Source of the DNA: Seohaeicola saemankumensis
GTDB taxonomy: Bacteria > Pseudomonadota > Alphaproteobacteria > Rhodobacterales > Rhodobacteraceae
Reading direction: 5' to 3'
Assembly (NCBI RefSeq): GCF_021021435.1
Contig: NZ_JAINWI010000016.1
Location: 121,948 to 185,947, forward strand
DNA: 64,000 nt
Shown: positions 16,785 to 24,755 of the stretch, in pieces
Numbering within the stretch: the stretch's first letter is position 1
How the letters are laid out: every line of letters starts with the position of its first letter
Made by a program: the position numbers and the translations under genes
Notes under the pieces: model-generated
Databases searched by the model: none
Seen by the model: the letters and a program-made list of their open reading frames with translations, nothing else
Told to the model about the DNA's origin: nothing

Positions 16785-18161
16785 ATGCTCCAGTCACCCC
16801 AGCCTTCCCAACGCGCCCCCTTGTCCGAGGCAGTGCGTTTTCTGGAAACCTATCCTGATGTGCAGGCTATTGATATTGTGCTGAGCGATCTGCACGGGGT
16901 CGGGCGGGGCAAGATCATCCGACGGCATGAATTGGAAAGCCTGTTTGCCTCGGGGCGTGGGATGCCAGCCTCGCTTTTTGCGCAGGATGTGGCGGGCGAT
17001 GATGTGGCAGGGGCGATTGCGGTCATGCAGGATGGTGGCGGCGACAGCCGGTGCTGGCCGGTGCCGCAGACGCTGAGCTATCAAACGGCGACGGGGCGCG
17101 GGCTGGTGCTGTTGCAGATGGACAGCGCGGATGCTGCGCCCCATCCGCTGGACCCGCGCCATGCGCTATTGGCGCAGATCGACCGCGCGCAAGCGATGGG
17201 CCTCACCCCGATGGGGGCGCTGGAGCTGGAATTCTATCTGGTTGATCAGACCCGCGATGCCGATGGGCGGCCACGGCCGGCGCGCGCACCGATGACGGGG
17301 CGGCGTCTGACGGGCACCAACTGCATGTCGGTGGACGAGCTGGACGAGATGGCCCCGTTCTTCGATGCGGTTTACGAAGGTGCGGCGGCGCTGGAACTGC
17401 CGCTGGAAAGCCTGATTTCGGAATATGCGCCGGGACAGTTCGAATTGACGCTGCGCTACCGCGCGCTCGCGCGGGCGGCGGATGATATCGTGCGCGCCAA
17501 GCGGTTGTTGCGGACCACGGCAAGGCGCTTCGGGATGGAGGCCTGTTTCATGGCCAAACCGTTCTCGCACAGTTCGGGATCGGGGATGCATTTGCATCTG
17601 TCGCTGACGGATGAACAGGGCGCGAATGTCTTTGCCGATCCGTCCCAGGGGGAACTGTCGGCGGTGATGTTGCAGGCCATTGGCGGTATCCGGTCAAGCA
17701 TGGCGGCGTCGATGCTGGTTCTGGCACCAGTTCTGAACAGTTGGCGGCGCTTTGCGGGCACTGTCTATTCGCCTGCCTCGAATACATGGGGGGTCGAGGA
17801 TCGCAATGTCGCGCTGCGGATTCCCGCGGGCAGCGCCACGTCGCGGCATTTCGAGCATCGCGTGGCAGGTGTCGATGCCAATCCCTATCTGGTGGCCGCC
17901 ATCGTGCTGGGGGCCGCGCTTGACGGGATCGCGGCGGGTCTTGAGGCCGGTCCCGCGGGTGCGGGCGGCGCTAAAGGCTATGCGCCCATGCCAAGCGGCT
18001 GGCTGGATGCGATCGGGCAGTTCGAGGCCTGCACGCAGATGCAGGCCTTGCTGGGCGCGCCGCTGCACCAAATGTTTGCGGCGGTGAAACGCGGCGAGCA
18101 TGATGCGCTGGCGGTGACGGTGACCGATCTTGAATGGCAGCTTTACGGCACGACCCTATGA
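16785..18161 (+). CDS. glutamine synthetase family protein (probable gamma-glutamyl-amine ligase)
   Basis: 458 residues from ATG 16785; upstream in-frame starts would overlap the operator region. GS motifs: ALELEFYLVDQ (metal-binding Glu of 'E.E.f') at ~145-155, EYAPGQFELTLRY (the 'E..pgQfEi' segment) at ~210, CFMAKPFSHSSGSGMHLHLS ('MpKP....GSGmH.H.S') at ~252, and RIPAGSATSRHFEHRVAGVD with the C-terminal Arg/Glu catalytic region at ~345. It lacks the C-terminal adenylylation pattern of GlnA and is shorter. Such paralogues join glutamate to amines (PuuA-like) in catabolism. Divergent from the dehydrogenase/aminotransferase genes and coupled to the GntR gene by an ATGA overlap. The amine substrate is unknown. 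Confidence 0.82.
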   Translation: MLQSPQPSQRAPLSEAVRFLETYPDVQAIDIVLSDLHGVGRGKIIRRHELESLFASGRGMPASLFAQDVAGDDVAGAIAVMQDGGGDSRCWPVPQTLSYQTATGRGLVLLQMDSADAAPHPLDPRHALLAQIDRAQAMGLTPMGALELEFYLVDQTRDADGRPRPARAPMTGRRLTGTNCMSVDELDEMAPFFDAVYEGAAALELPLESLISEYAPGQFELTLRYRALARAADDIVRAKRLLRTTARRFGMEACFMAKPFSHSSGSGMHLHLSLTDEQGANVFADPSQGELSAVMLQAIGGIRSSMAASMLVLAPVLNSWRRFAGTVYSPASNTWGVEDRNVALRIPAGSATSRHFEHRVAGVDANPYLVAAIVLGAALDGIAAGLEAGPAGAGGAKGYAPMPSGWLDAIGQFEACTQMQALLGAPLHQMFAAVKRGEHDALAVTVTDLEWQLYGTTL

Positions 18162-18844
18162 GCAGCCAAACCCCTTTTGGCCTTGGTCCCATCGCGGCGC
18201 AGCCCCTGCATGAACAGGTCTATGAGCGGCTGCGCCATGCGTTGATGTCGGGCCAGATCGCGCCGGGGCGCAAGCTGACATCGCGCAAACTGGCGGCGGA
18301 GCTGGGGACCAGTGACATGCCGGTGCGCTCGGCGCTGATGCGGTTGCAGGCCCTGCATGCGCTGGACCAGTTGGCCAACGGATCAATGATCCTGCCTGCG
18401 ATGACGCGGACGCGGTTTTCGGACCTGATGACAACGCGGCTGATTTGCGAGCCTGCTGCGGCGCGCAGGGCTGTTGACGGGCTGGACCGCGCCGGTCTGG
18501 TGAAGCTGCGGCAGGTGGCCGTGGCCCTGACGGCCGCTGCCGAGGATCAGGATATCGACGCCTATTTGCTGCATAATCATGATTTCAAGTTCAGTATCTA
18601 TGCCGCCTGCGGATCGCCCTCATTGCTGTTTCTGATTGAAACGCTATGGTTGCAGGTCGGTCCGTTTCTGCGCCAGTTCAGCGGGCAGTTCGACAATGAC
18701 CTGCGCGGTATCCTTGCGCTGGACTACCATGACGAAATCGTCCGGCGTTTGGAAGAGGGCGACGGCGAGGCAGCCGCCGGTCTGCTGGCCCGCGATATCC
18801 GCGAAGGGTATGATTTCCTGATGCAGAACGGGCAATTCGAATAG
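18158..18844 (+). CDS. GntR family transcriptional regulator, FCD (FadR) type
   Basis: 228 residues from ATG 18158 (overlapping the ligase stop as ATGA). Residues ~18-80 are a winged helix: LHEQVYERLRHALMSGQIAP followed by GRKLTSRKLAAELGTSDMPV and RSALMRLQALHAL, the classic GntR pattern. Residues ~88-220 form an all-helical FCD ligand domain with metal-site-type residues in YLLHNHDFKFSIYAACGSP and LDYHDEIVRRLEEGDGEAA. FCD regulators respond to small organic acids or amino acids and often bind short palindromes. The two TTTGCGATCGCAAA-like sites upstream of its operon are likely targets, so it probably controls the whole aminotransferase/dehydrogenase/ligase group. Confidence 0.88.
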   Translation: MSSQTPFGLGPIAAQPLHEQVYERLRHALMSGQIAPGRKLTSRKLAAELGTSDMPVRSALMRLQALHALDQLANGSMILPAMTRTRFSDLMTTRLICEPAAARRAVDGLDRAGLVKLRQVAVALTAAAEDQDIDAYLLHNHDFKFSIYAACGSPSLLFLIETLWLQVGPFLRQFSGQFDNDLRGILALDYHDEIVRRLEEGDGEAAAGLLARDIREGYDFLMQNGQFE

Positions 18845-19030
18845 GCTTGTACGGCGCGTGTTGACCCGTCGAACCAGCGCCGACCTTTTGGGCAGCCTCT
18901 TTGCTGAAAGACAAGGCCCGCGTCCTTCGGCGCAGGGCAAGCGGGCTGGACAGTGCAACCCGCATCGCGGCATAAGCACTGCGATTTTGCGGTGTGTTTG
19001 CGGTTATCCGGTCCGGATATGGGTTGTTTT

Positions 19031-20344
19031 ATGAGTTTCGTGATATCAGACGAAAAACGTGCCTTGGAGGGCAGACAGGTGGATGGTGACAATACAGGCA
19101 TCGGTCGCGCCGGTATTTCGTTCATCTTCATCACTTACGGTTTGTTGATCTGCTCGGGTTGGCTTGTGCTGACCGCGTTCAGTGGCGAATTGGGTCCGTT
19201 TGGTATTGCGGCGCTGGCTTTCGGCGGATTTGCCCTTGCCCGCCTGCTGAAAGGGCGGGTGTCCTTGCTTTGCGTCAATATGATCTGGTTGCTTACGACG
19301 AATATCGCAGTTTTTCTGGCGGCATGTGTTGTCCATCCTGCGGGGCTGATGGCGGTGATACTGGTGCCCTTGGCAGGGTTTCCCTTTGCGCTTTTCTCGC
19401 CGAGCCGCGAACGGGTTCTTCTGATCGGCATGGCGGCGCTGCCGGTGGTTTTGTGGCTGCTGTGGTTCGGGATGCGCGACCGGTTTCCGGTTCTGATTCC
19501 CGAGGATCTGGCGGGCAGCATCTATGCGCCTGCGGCTGTTCTGTCAGCTTTCAGCATCGTGATCCTGCAATTGCTTTATTATGCCAATGCCACCGAGGTC
19601 TATGCCGTCAGTCTGGAGAAAGCGCGGCGCGAATCCGAGCAATCGAGCCGCGCCAAGACGGCGTTTCTTGCGGGGATCAGCCACGAGATGCGAACACCCC
19701 TGCATACGGTGATCGGTATGGCCGGTCTGATCCGTGACGAGGCGCGCGATGGGGGGGATACCCAGCAATCGGAATATGCGGCCCATATCGCCGAGGCGGG
19801 GCAAGCGCTGTTGGGCACAGTGGAAAAGACGATGCATTTTGCGGATGTGGCGGCGCGGCGGGCACCTGTGAACCTGACGCCGGTTAGCGTGTCGCAATCT
19901 GTGGCGCGCGTGTTGGAGCGCTACCGCGCCGAGGCCGAGGATCGCAAGATCACGGTGACATCGGGTGCGACCGATGCACGGGTTCTGGCCGACCCTGCGC
20001 TGCTGGATGATGCTTTGGCGCAGATCGTCGAGAACGCGCTGCGCTATTGCGGCAAGGGCGGTGTCGTGTCGGTTGACGTGACGCGGCACGGTTTTGGTCG
20101 CGTCCGTATTATCATCAGCGATAACGGGCCGGGGTTCGGGGCCTTCGATTCCGATCTGGCCTTTGCGCCGTTTGAGCGGCTGGACCATGCTGCGGGCACC
20201 ACCTTCGGTGCGGGGCTGGGCCTGCCTATCGCGCGCATCAAGGCCGAAGTGATGGCGGGCCGTGTCGGAATCGCGCTTGGCCTTGCAAAAGGCGCGCAGG
20301 TCTGGATCGAGTTGCCGGAGTTTGTGGAAGACATGCCCGGCTAG
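19031..20344 (+). CDS. orphan membrane histidine kinase
   Basis: 437 residues from ATG 19031 (an ATG at 19019 would add four). Six or so membrane helices fill residues ~28-190, with no periplasmic sensor domain. A HisKA domain follows with the phospho-acceptor His218 in FLAGISHEMRTPLHTVIGMA, then a HATPase with N box ALAQIVENALRYCGKGGVV, G1 box ISDNGPGFG and G2 box FGAGLGLPIARIK. All catalytic boxes are intact. No response regulator is encoded nearby, so the partner is unknown. It lies directly left of the photosynthesis cluster and converges on bchO with 15 bases between; co-regulation with phototrophy is only a possibility. Confidence 0.85.
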   Translation: MSFVISDEKRALEGRQVDGDNTGIGRAGISFIFITYGLLICSGWLVLTAFSGELGPFGIAALAFGGFALARLLKGRVSLLCVNMIWLLTTNIAVFLAACVVHPAGLMAVILVPLAGFPFALFSPSRERVLLIGMAALPVVLWLLWFGMRDRFPVLIPEDLAGSIYAPAAVLSAFSIVILQLLYYANATEVYAVSLEKARRESEQSSRAKTAFLAGISHEMRTPLHTVIGMAGLIRDEARDGGDTQQSEYAAHIAEAGQALLGTVEKTMHFADVAARRAPVNLTPVSVSQSVARVLERYRAEAEDRKITVTSGATDARVLADPALLDDALAQIVENALRYCGKGGVVSVDVTRHGFGRVRIIISDNGPGFGAFDSDLAFAPFERLDHAAGTTFGAGLGLPIARIKAEVMAGRVGIALGLAKGAQVWIELPEFVEDMPG

Positions 20345-20359
20345 GTGGCCTGTATGCTG

Positions 20360-21253
20360 TCAGTCTCTGATCCAGCCCGAAATGCCGTTTTTATGCAGGG
20401 TTTCGCGGATCAGATTGCAGATCAGGGCGGGCTCTTCCTCATGCGCCAGGTGGCCCAGATCGGGCAGGGCGATATAGCGGGCATCGGGCAGGCGGGCGGC
20501 GGCGCGTTCCGATACATCGGGGGGCACGGCCTTGTCCTTGCGGCCTGCGATCAGGGTGACGGGCGTTGTGATCTTTGGCAGATCGTCCAGCAGGCGGTCG
20601 AGTTTCCATTGCGACATCATCAGCAATGTGGAATCGACATGGCCCTTGTCGCGGATCAGACGCTCGTAAAGCGCCATGCCCTGCGCGTCGAGATCAGAGC
20701 CTGTCGAGCGGATCAGAGCCTGCACCCGCCCCTGACCCGAGACCGAGCGCACGAACAGCCCAGCCGTCAGCGGGTTGAGCGCCAGCAGCTTGGCCAGCAC
20801 GGGAAAAAGCCAGCCAGCCATGCCCTTGAAGGGGCCAAGTGCTGCATTGAGGCCGATCACCACGGGGGTTTTTCCTTGCGCCGAGTGCAGGCGCTGCGAC
20901 AGGCGCAAGGCAATGGCGGCACCGGCGGAATGGCCGATGATCGCATCGGGCTGCCAGCCCTGTGCGGCGCAAAGGCTGGCGATATCCTCGGCCATCATCT
21001 CAAGCCCGCAACGCTGGCGCGACCCCAGCGCGGTGAATCCTTGCCCCGGCAGATCAAGCGCTACAACGTGGAAATTCCGCGCAAGATCGGGCAGGATATC
21101 GCGCCAGCTATGGGTGGCCCCGCCTGCGCCGTGGATCAGCAGGATCAAAGGGCCGGTGCCTGATTCCTGCACATGCCAGCGATGCGGGCGGTTGGGCACC
21201 AGCCGCGACAGGGCGGCATTGGGCCAGTTTGGTAGGTCGCGCGGCCAGTCCAT
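20360..21253 (-). CDS. bchO: BchO, alpha/beta-hydrolase-fold magnesium chelatase accessory protein
   Basis: 297 residues with an alpha/beta hydrolase fold: oxyanion region LILLIHGAGGATHSW at ~36-50, nucleophile elbow AIIGHSAGAAIALRLS (GHSAG, Ser ~107), and a late His in LPDLGHLAHEEEP. The start, MDWPRDLPNWPNAALSR, is the characteristic BchO N-terminus. BchO accompanies BchI and BchD in purple bacteria and is thought to assist magnesium insertion; its reaction is not established. Last gene of crtA-bchI-bchD-bchO on the minus strand, three bases after the bchD stop. Confidence 0.93.
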   Translation of the reverse strand: MDWPRDLPNWPNAALSRLVPNRPHRWHVQESGTGPLILLIHGAGGATHSWRDILPDLARNFHVVALDLPGQGFTALGSRQRCGLEMMAEDIASLCAAQGWQPDAIIGHSAGAAIALRLSQRLHSAQGKTPVVIGLNAALGPFKGMAGWLFPVLAKLLALNPLTAGLFVRSVSGQGRVQALIRSTGSDLDAQGMALYERLIRDKGHVDSTLLMMSQWKLDRLLDDLPKITTPVTLIAGRKDKAVPPDVSERAAARLPDARYIALPDLGHLAHEEEPALICNLIRETLHKNGISGWIRD

Positions 21254-21256
21254 GGC

Positions 21257-22942
21257 TCAACCCTCCAAGGCGGCGGAAATGGCACCGCTGAGGCGTTTGG
21301 CATCGGCGCGGGGCAGGGCGATATAGGGCGCGCCCATATGCGCGGCGAGACCGCGCAGCGCCTCTTGCGGGCGGACCGAGACATCCAGCACCAGACCCGC
21401 GATCCCCTGCGCGCGCAGCATCCGTGCCAGCGTTTCGGCATCGGTGGCGGCGCGGGGGCGGTTGGGTTGGCCGTCCAGCGCAATATTGGCGCGCCCGTCG
21501 GTCAGCAGCGCGAGCGTCGGGCTCAGGCCGCGACCGCGCGCCTGCACAGCCAGTTCGCCTGCGGCTTTCAGGCCGGCGGCCAAGGGTGTGCCGCCACCGC
21601 CGGGCAATCCGGCCAACCGGCGCTTGGTCTGCACAAGCGAGCGCGTGGGCGGCAAAAGCACTTCGGCCCCGTCGCCGCGAAAGGCGATCAGGGCGACGTG
21701 ATCGCGGCGGGCATAGGCCTCGGCCAGCAGCAATTCGACCGCGCCTTTCGCCTCGCCCAGACGGGCCATCGCAGCAGAGCCAGAGGCGTCGACGACAAAG
21801 ATCAGCAGGCGGTCGGATGTTTCCTCGTAGCGTTTCAGGCGGATATCGGCGGGGCGGATCATCAGGCCCTTGGCGTCGGGAGTGGCTGTGCGGCGCATCG
21901 GCTGCCACGGGGCGGCGGCGCGCAGGGTGGCGACCAGATCAATCCGCGCGATGCCATCCAGACGACCGGGGCGCGAGGGTAGGGGACGACCGCGCCGGTT
22001 GCCCTTGTGCCGCGCGCCAGCCCCGCCTGATCCGGTGGCACCGCGCGCGGTCGCGCCAGCGATGATCCTGTCCAGCAGATGCGGGGGCAGCAGGGCACGC
22101 ACAGCTTCGATCAGCAGCTCGTCGGGGATGCCTGTCAGCGGTTCGGGATTCTCGCCCTCGGCCGGTTGATCTTCCGGCGGGGGAGGGTCTTGGGGGGCGT
22201 CTTCCTGCGGGTCTTCATCAGCGGGAATCATCGTGGCGCGCGAGGGATAGACAAGGCTTGCGGCGGCGGTCACATCCGTGGTCTCGATCCGGTCATGGCC
22301 CATCAGGGCGGCATGGGCGCGGGCGGCGCGCAGGGCCAGAAGGGGTGCGCGCAGGCTGTCGATGCCGAAACGGAGCGCGATGGTGACAAGGCTGGTCACG
22401 TCATCCGCGCTGGCGGTGATCACGGCAAGCCGTTGGCGGGCTGTCACCAGATCGGACAGGTTGACGGGCGGCGTCGTCAGTTCCTGCGCGCCGATCCCGT
22501 CAAGGTCCAGATGGAAGGCCAGCCGTTCCTTAAGGGCAGGGGGTGCGGTTTCCTCGTCCCCCGCACCTTCGTCCAGCATGACAAGGCAGTGACCCTGATC
22601 CGTGTCCAGCACCTGCGCCAGTTTCGCGGCCAGATCGGGTCCGGCGCGTTCGGCCATTGACAGCATCAGGGCGGCGGGTGTCGCGGTCAGCCCCTTGTTC
22701 AGCACGACCCTGTCACCGGCAAGGGTGGCGGCCAGATCAATGCCGCCGAAAAGCTGTTCGTCCGAGATGGTGGGATGCAGTTTGCGCGCGGGCAAGGGCA
22801 GGATATGCAGCAGATCGGCAAAAGCCTGACGCGGCGGACCCATGCGGGCGCGCAGGCACAGACCTTTCAGGCCGACAGGATCAACCGCCAGAAGCCGCAA
22901 GGCCAGACAGGCGTTCTGCCATCTGTCGGCCCCCTCGCTCAC
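21257..22942 (-). CDS. bchD: magnesium chelatase subunit D
   Basis: 561 residues, normal for BchD. The N-terminal ~230 residues are an AAA+-like domain without intact Walker motifs. An acidic, proline-rich linker at about 240-265 (DEDPQEDAPQDPPPPEDQ) follows, and a C-terminal von Willebrand A domain has the MIDAS motif LIFVVDASGSAAMARLGEAK near residue 380. With BchI and BchH it inserts Mg2+ into protoporphyrin IX at the branch to bacteriochlorophyll; BchH is not in this window. Its ATG overlaps the bchI stop by four bases (ATGA). Confidence 0.96.
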   Translation of the reverse strand: MSEGADRWQNACLALRLLAVDPVGLKGLCLRARMGPPRQAFADLLHILPLPARKLHPTISDEQLFGGIDLAATLAGDRVVLNKGLTATPAALMLSMAERAGPDLAAKLAQVLDTDQGHCLVMLDEGAGDEETAPPALKERLAFHLDLDGIGAQELTTPPVNLSDLVTARQRLAVITASADDVTSLVTIALRFGIDSLRAPLLALRAARAHAALMGHDRIETTDVTAAASLVYPSRATMIPADEDPQEDAPQDPPPPEDQPAEGENPEPLTGIPDELLIEAVRALLPPHLLDRIIAGATARGATGSGGAGARHKGNRRGRPLPSRPGRLDGIARIDLVATLRAAAPWQPMRRTATPDAKGLMIRPADIRLKRYEETSDRLLIFVVDASGSAAMARLGEAKGAVELLLAEAYARRDHVALIAFRGDGAEVLLPPTRSLVQTKRRLAGLPGGGGTPLAAGLKAAGELAVQARGRGLSPTLALLTDGRANIALDGQPNRPRAATDAETLARMLRAQGIAGLVLDVSVRPQEALRGLAAHMGAPYIALPRADAKRLSGAISAALEG

Positions 22943-23943
22943 CCCAGTACGTCCGCGACGGTGCGGGCCACGCGTGTGGCCGATCCGGCCTCGTCCAGCG
23001 GATCGCGGCGCAGGCGGTGGCTGAGAGCGGAGGGCGCGATGTCGCGCAGATGATCGCGCGTCAGGGTCGTGTCCTCAAGATAGGCGGCCAGCGCGCGGGC
23101 GGTGCGGAGCAGGGTCAGCTCGCCGCGCAAACCGTCCGAGCCGAGGGCGACGCAAAGTTCGGCACAATCGCGCAGGATCGCGTCAGATGTCACGATCTGC
23201 GGCAGGGCTTTACGCGCGGCCAGAATGCGGTTGCGGATCTTGGTATCGGCGCTGCGCCAGCGCTTCATGAAGGCGGCATTGTCGGATTCAAAGCCGTCGC
23301 GGCGGCGGATCACCTCGATCCGTTCCTCGATATCCGTGGGCGAGCGGACTTCGACCGACAGGCCGAAACGGTCGAGCAGTTGCGGGCGCAACTCGCCCTC
23401 TTCGGGGTTGCCGGAACCGACCAGCACGAAACGGGCGGGGTGACGGATTGACAGACCTTCGCGTTCGACCACGTTCTCGCCCGATTGGGCCACATCGAGT
23501 AGCAGGTCGACGATGTGATCTTCGAGCAGGTTCACCTCGTCTATATAAAGGTAGCCGCGATTGGCGCGGGCCAGCAGGCCGGGTTCAAACGCCTTCTCGC
23601 CGCGGGTCAGGGCGCGTTCGATATCCAGCGCACCGACGACGCGGTCCTCGGTCGCGCCCAAGGGCAGGTCGATCACGGGGGTCGGGCGGGACACGACTTT
23701 TTTCGAGCCTATTTCGGTCCATTCGGGGCAATCCTCGATCCGAGCCGAGTTTACGGGGCAGCCTTCGACCGCCGTGATCGGGGGCAACAAGGCGGCCAGC
23801 GCGCGCACGGCGGTGGATTTGCCGGTGCCGCGATCGCCGAAGACCAGAACACCGCCAATGCCGGGGTCGATCGCGGTGAGGATCATCGCCTGTTTCATCG
23901 CGGTTTGCCCGACGATGGCTGAAAACGGGAAGGGAGAGGTCAT
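22939..23943 (-). CDS. bchI: magnesium chelatase ATPase subunit I
   Basis: 334 residues. AAA+ motifs: Walker A LVFGDRGTGKSTAVRALAAL at ~33-53, Walker B GYLYIDEVNLLEDHIVDLLL at ~130, sensor region FVLVGSGNPEEGELRPQLLD at ~170-190, and the Arg finger in LLDRFGLSVEVR. BchI forms the ATP-driven ring that acts with BchD on BchH to insert Mg2+. It sits between crtA and bchD with four-base ATGA overlaps on both sides, so the three are translated together. Control probably comes from the TGT-N12-ACA sites upstream of crtA. Confidence 0.97.
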   Translation of the reverse strand: MTSPFPFSAIVGQTAMKQAMILTAIDPGIGGVLVFGDRGTGKSTAVRALAALLPPITAVEGCPVNSARIEDCPEWTEIGSKKVVSRPTPVIDLPLGATEDRVVGALDIERALTRGEKAFEPGLLARANRGYLYIDEVNLLEDHIVDLLLDVAQSGENVVEREGLSIRHPARFVLVGSGNPEEGELRPQLLDRFGLSVEVRSPTDIEERIEVIRRRDGFESDNAAFMKRWRSADTKIRNRILAARKALPQIVTSDAILRDCAELCVALGSDGLRGELTLLRTARALAAYLEDTTLTRDHLRDIAPSALSHRLRRDPLDEAGSATRVARTVADVLG

Positions 23944-24647
23944 GCAGGTCTGTCCAGTCTGGTAAGCGGGCTGCCGCCCTGCCAGCTTCCTGCGTCGCCA
24001 AGGACACGGAAGCGGGCGTAAAGTTCCTCGCGGAACCAGTTGCCTTCGCGCACGGCGCGGACGGCGCGCGCATGGGGACCGTCCTCGCGGGCGAAGGCGG
24101 CCATGCTGTCGGTATCGGGCCAGATCGAGAATGTCACCTGATGGAACAGCGGCACCTCGCCGATGCCGATCTTGAAGGCGACATTGGTGTCAGACCCGAT
24201 CATCTGGCTGATATCGGGCACGCGGCGCCAGAATTTCAGCGCGACCGAGGGTTTGACCGTGGCGCGGGTCAATGCTGCCAGCGGGCCGGGGGTGGGGGTT
24301 TCGGTCACGGTGAACGGGGCGACTCCGGACCAGACGCCACGCGCCGAAGTGGGGGTGAGGAACACGGTCCAGTTTTCGACGGCGCGCCGGCGGTAGCGTT
24401 GGAAAATGCGTGCCTGTGCGGTCTGGCGGCGGGCTGTTGCCTCGTCCGGCCAAGTAGCGAGAATGGCATAGACAGCGGTATTGGGTAGCGGCATGAAGCC
24501 CTCGCCCGTGCCGGAGCCGCAGAGTTTCCAGAATCCGATCCCAGCCACGCGCGGCATCGACAGGCGCGCGGCGCCCATCATCGCCAGCGCCCAAAGCCGG
24601 TTTAGCAGGCTATCATAGCGGAAGAAGCTGAGGCTGACGGTCTGCAT
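23940..24647 (-). CDS. crtA: spheroidene monooxygenase
   Basis: 235 residues opening with MQTVSLSFFRYDSLLNRLWA and continuing with RVAGIGFWKLCGSGTGEGFM and NTAVYAILATWPDEATARRQ, which are CrtA hallmarks. CrtA is a haem-dependent oxygenase that puts a 2-keto group on spheroidene (and demethylspheroidene) under air, giving spheroidenone, the main carotenoid of aerobically grown Rhodobacteraceae phototrophs. First gene of the minus-strand crtA-bchIDO unit and divergent from crtI over 108 bases that contain two PpsR-type sites. Confidence 0.95.
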   Translation of the reverse strand: MQTVSLSFFRYDSLLNRLWALAMMGAARLSMPRVAGIGFWKLCGSGTGEGFMPLPNTAVYAILATWPDEATARRQTAQARIFQRYRRRAVENWTVFLTPTSARGVWSGVAPFTVTETPTPGPLAALTRATVKPSVALKFWRRVPDISQMIGSDTNVAFKIGIGEVPLFHQVTFSIWPDTDSMAAFAREDGPHARAVRAVREGNWFREELYARFRVLGDAGSWQGGSPLTRLDRPA

Positions 24648-24666
24648 CGGTCACTTTCATCGCATG

Positions 24667-24684
24667 TGTCAATTTAGTCTGACA
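24667..24684. promoter_or_regulatory. PpsR/CrtJ-type operator (crtA side)
   Basis: Perfect TGT-N12-ACA (TGTCAATTTAGTCTGACA), 20 bases before the crtA start. This is the palindrome bound by the aerobic photosynthesis repressor PpsR/CrtJ in Rhodobacteraceae; binding here is inferred from the motif and context. Confidence 0.75.
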
Positions 24685-24722
24685 TGTCGCAGCGGAATTG
24701 GAAAGAGATCAAGCTTGCAGAT

Positions 24723-24740
24723 TGTAAACTAAACTAGACA
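24723..24740. promoter_or_regulatory. PpsR/CrtJ-type operator (crtI side)
   Basis: Perfect TGT-N12-ACA (TGTAAACTAAACTAGACA), 16 bases before the crtI start. The centres of the two sites in this region are 56 bp apart, about five helical turns, which suits cooperative binding. A shorter TGT-N8-ACA follows at once at 24741-24754. Confidence 0.75.
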
Positions 24741-24755
24741 TGTTACAGTTGACAG

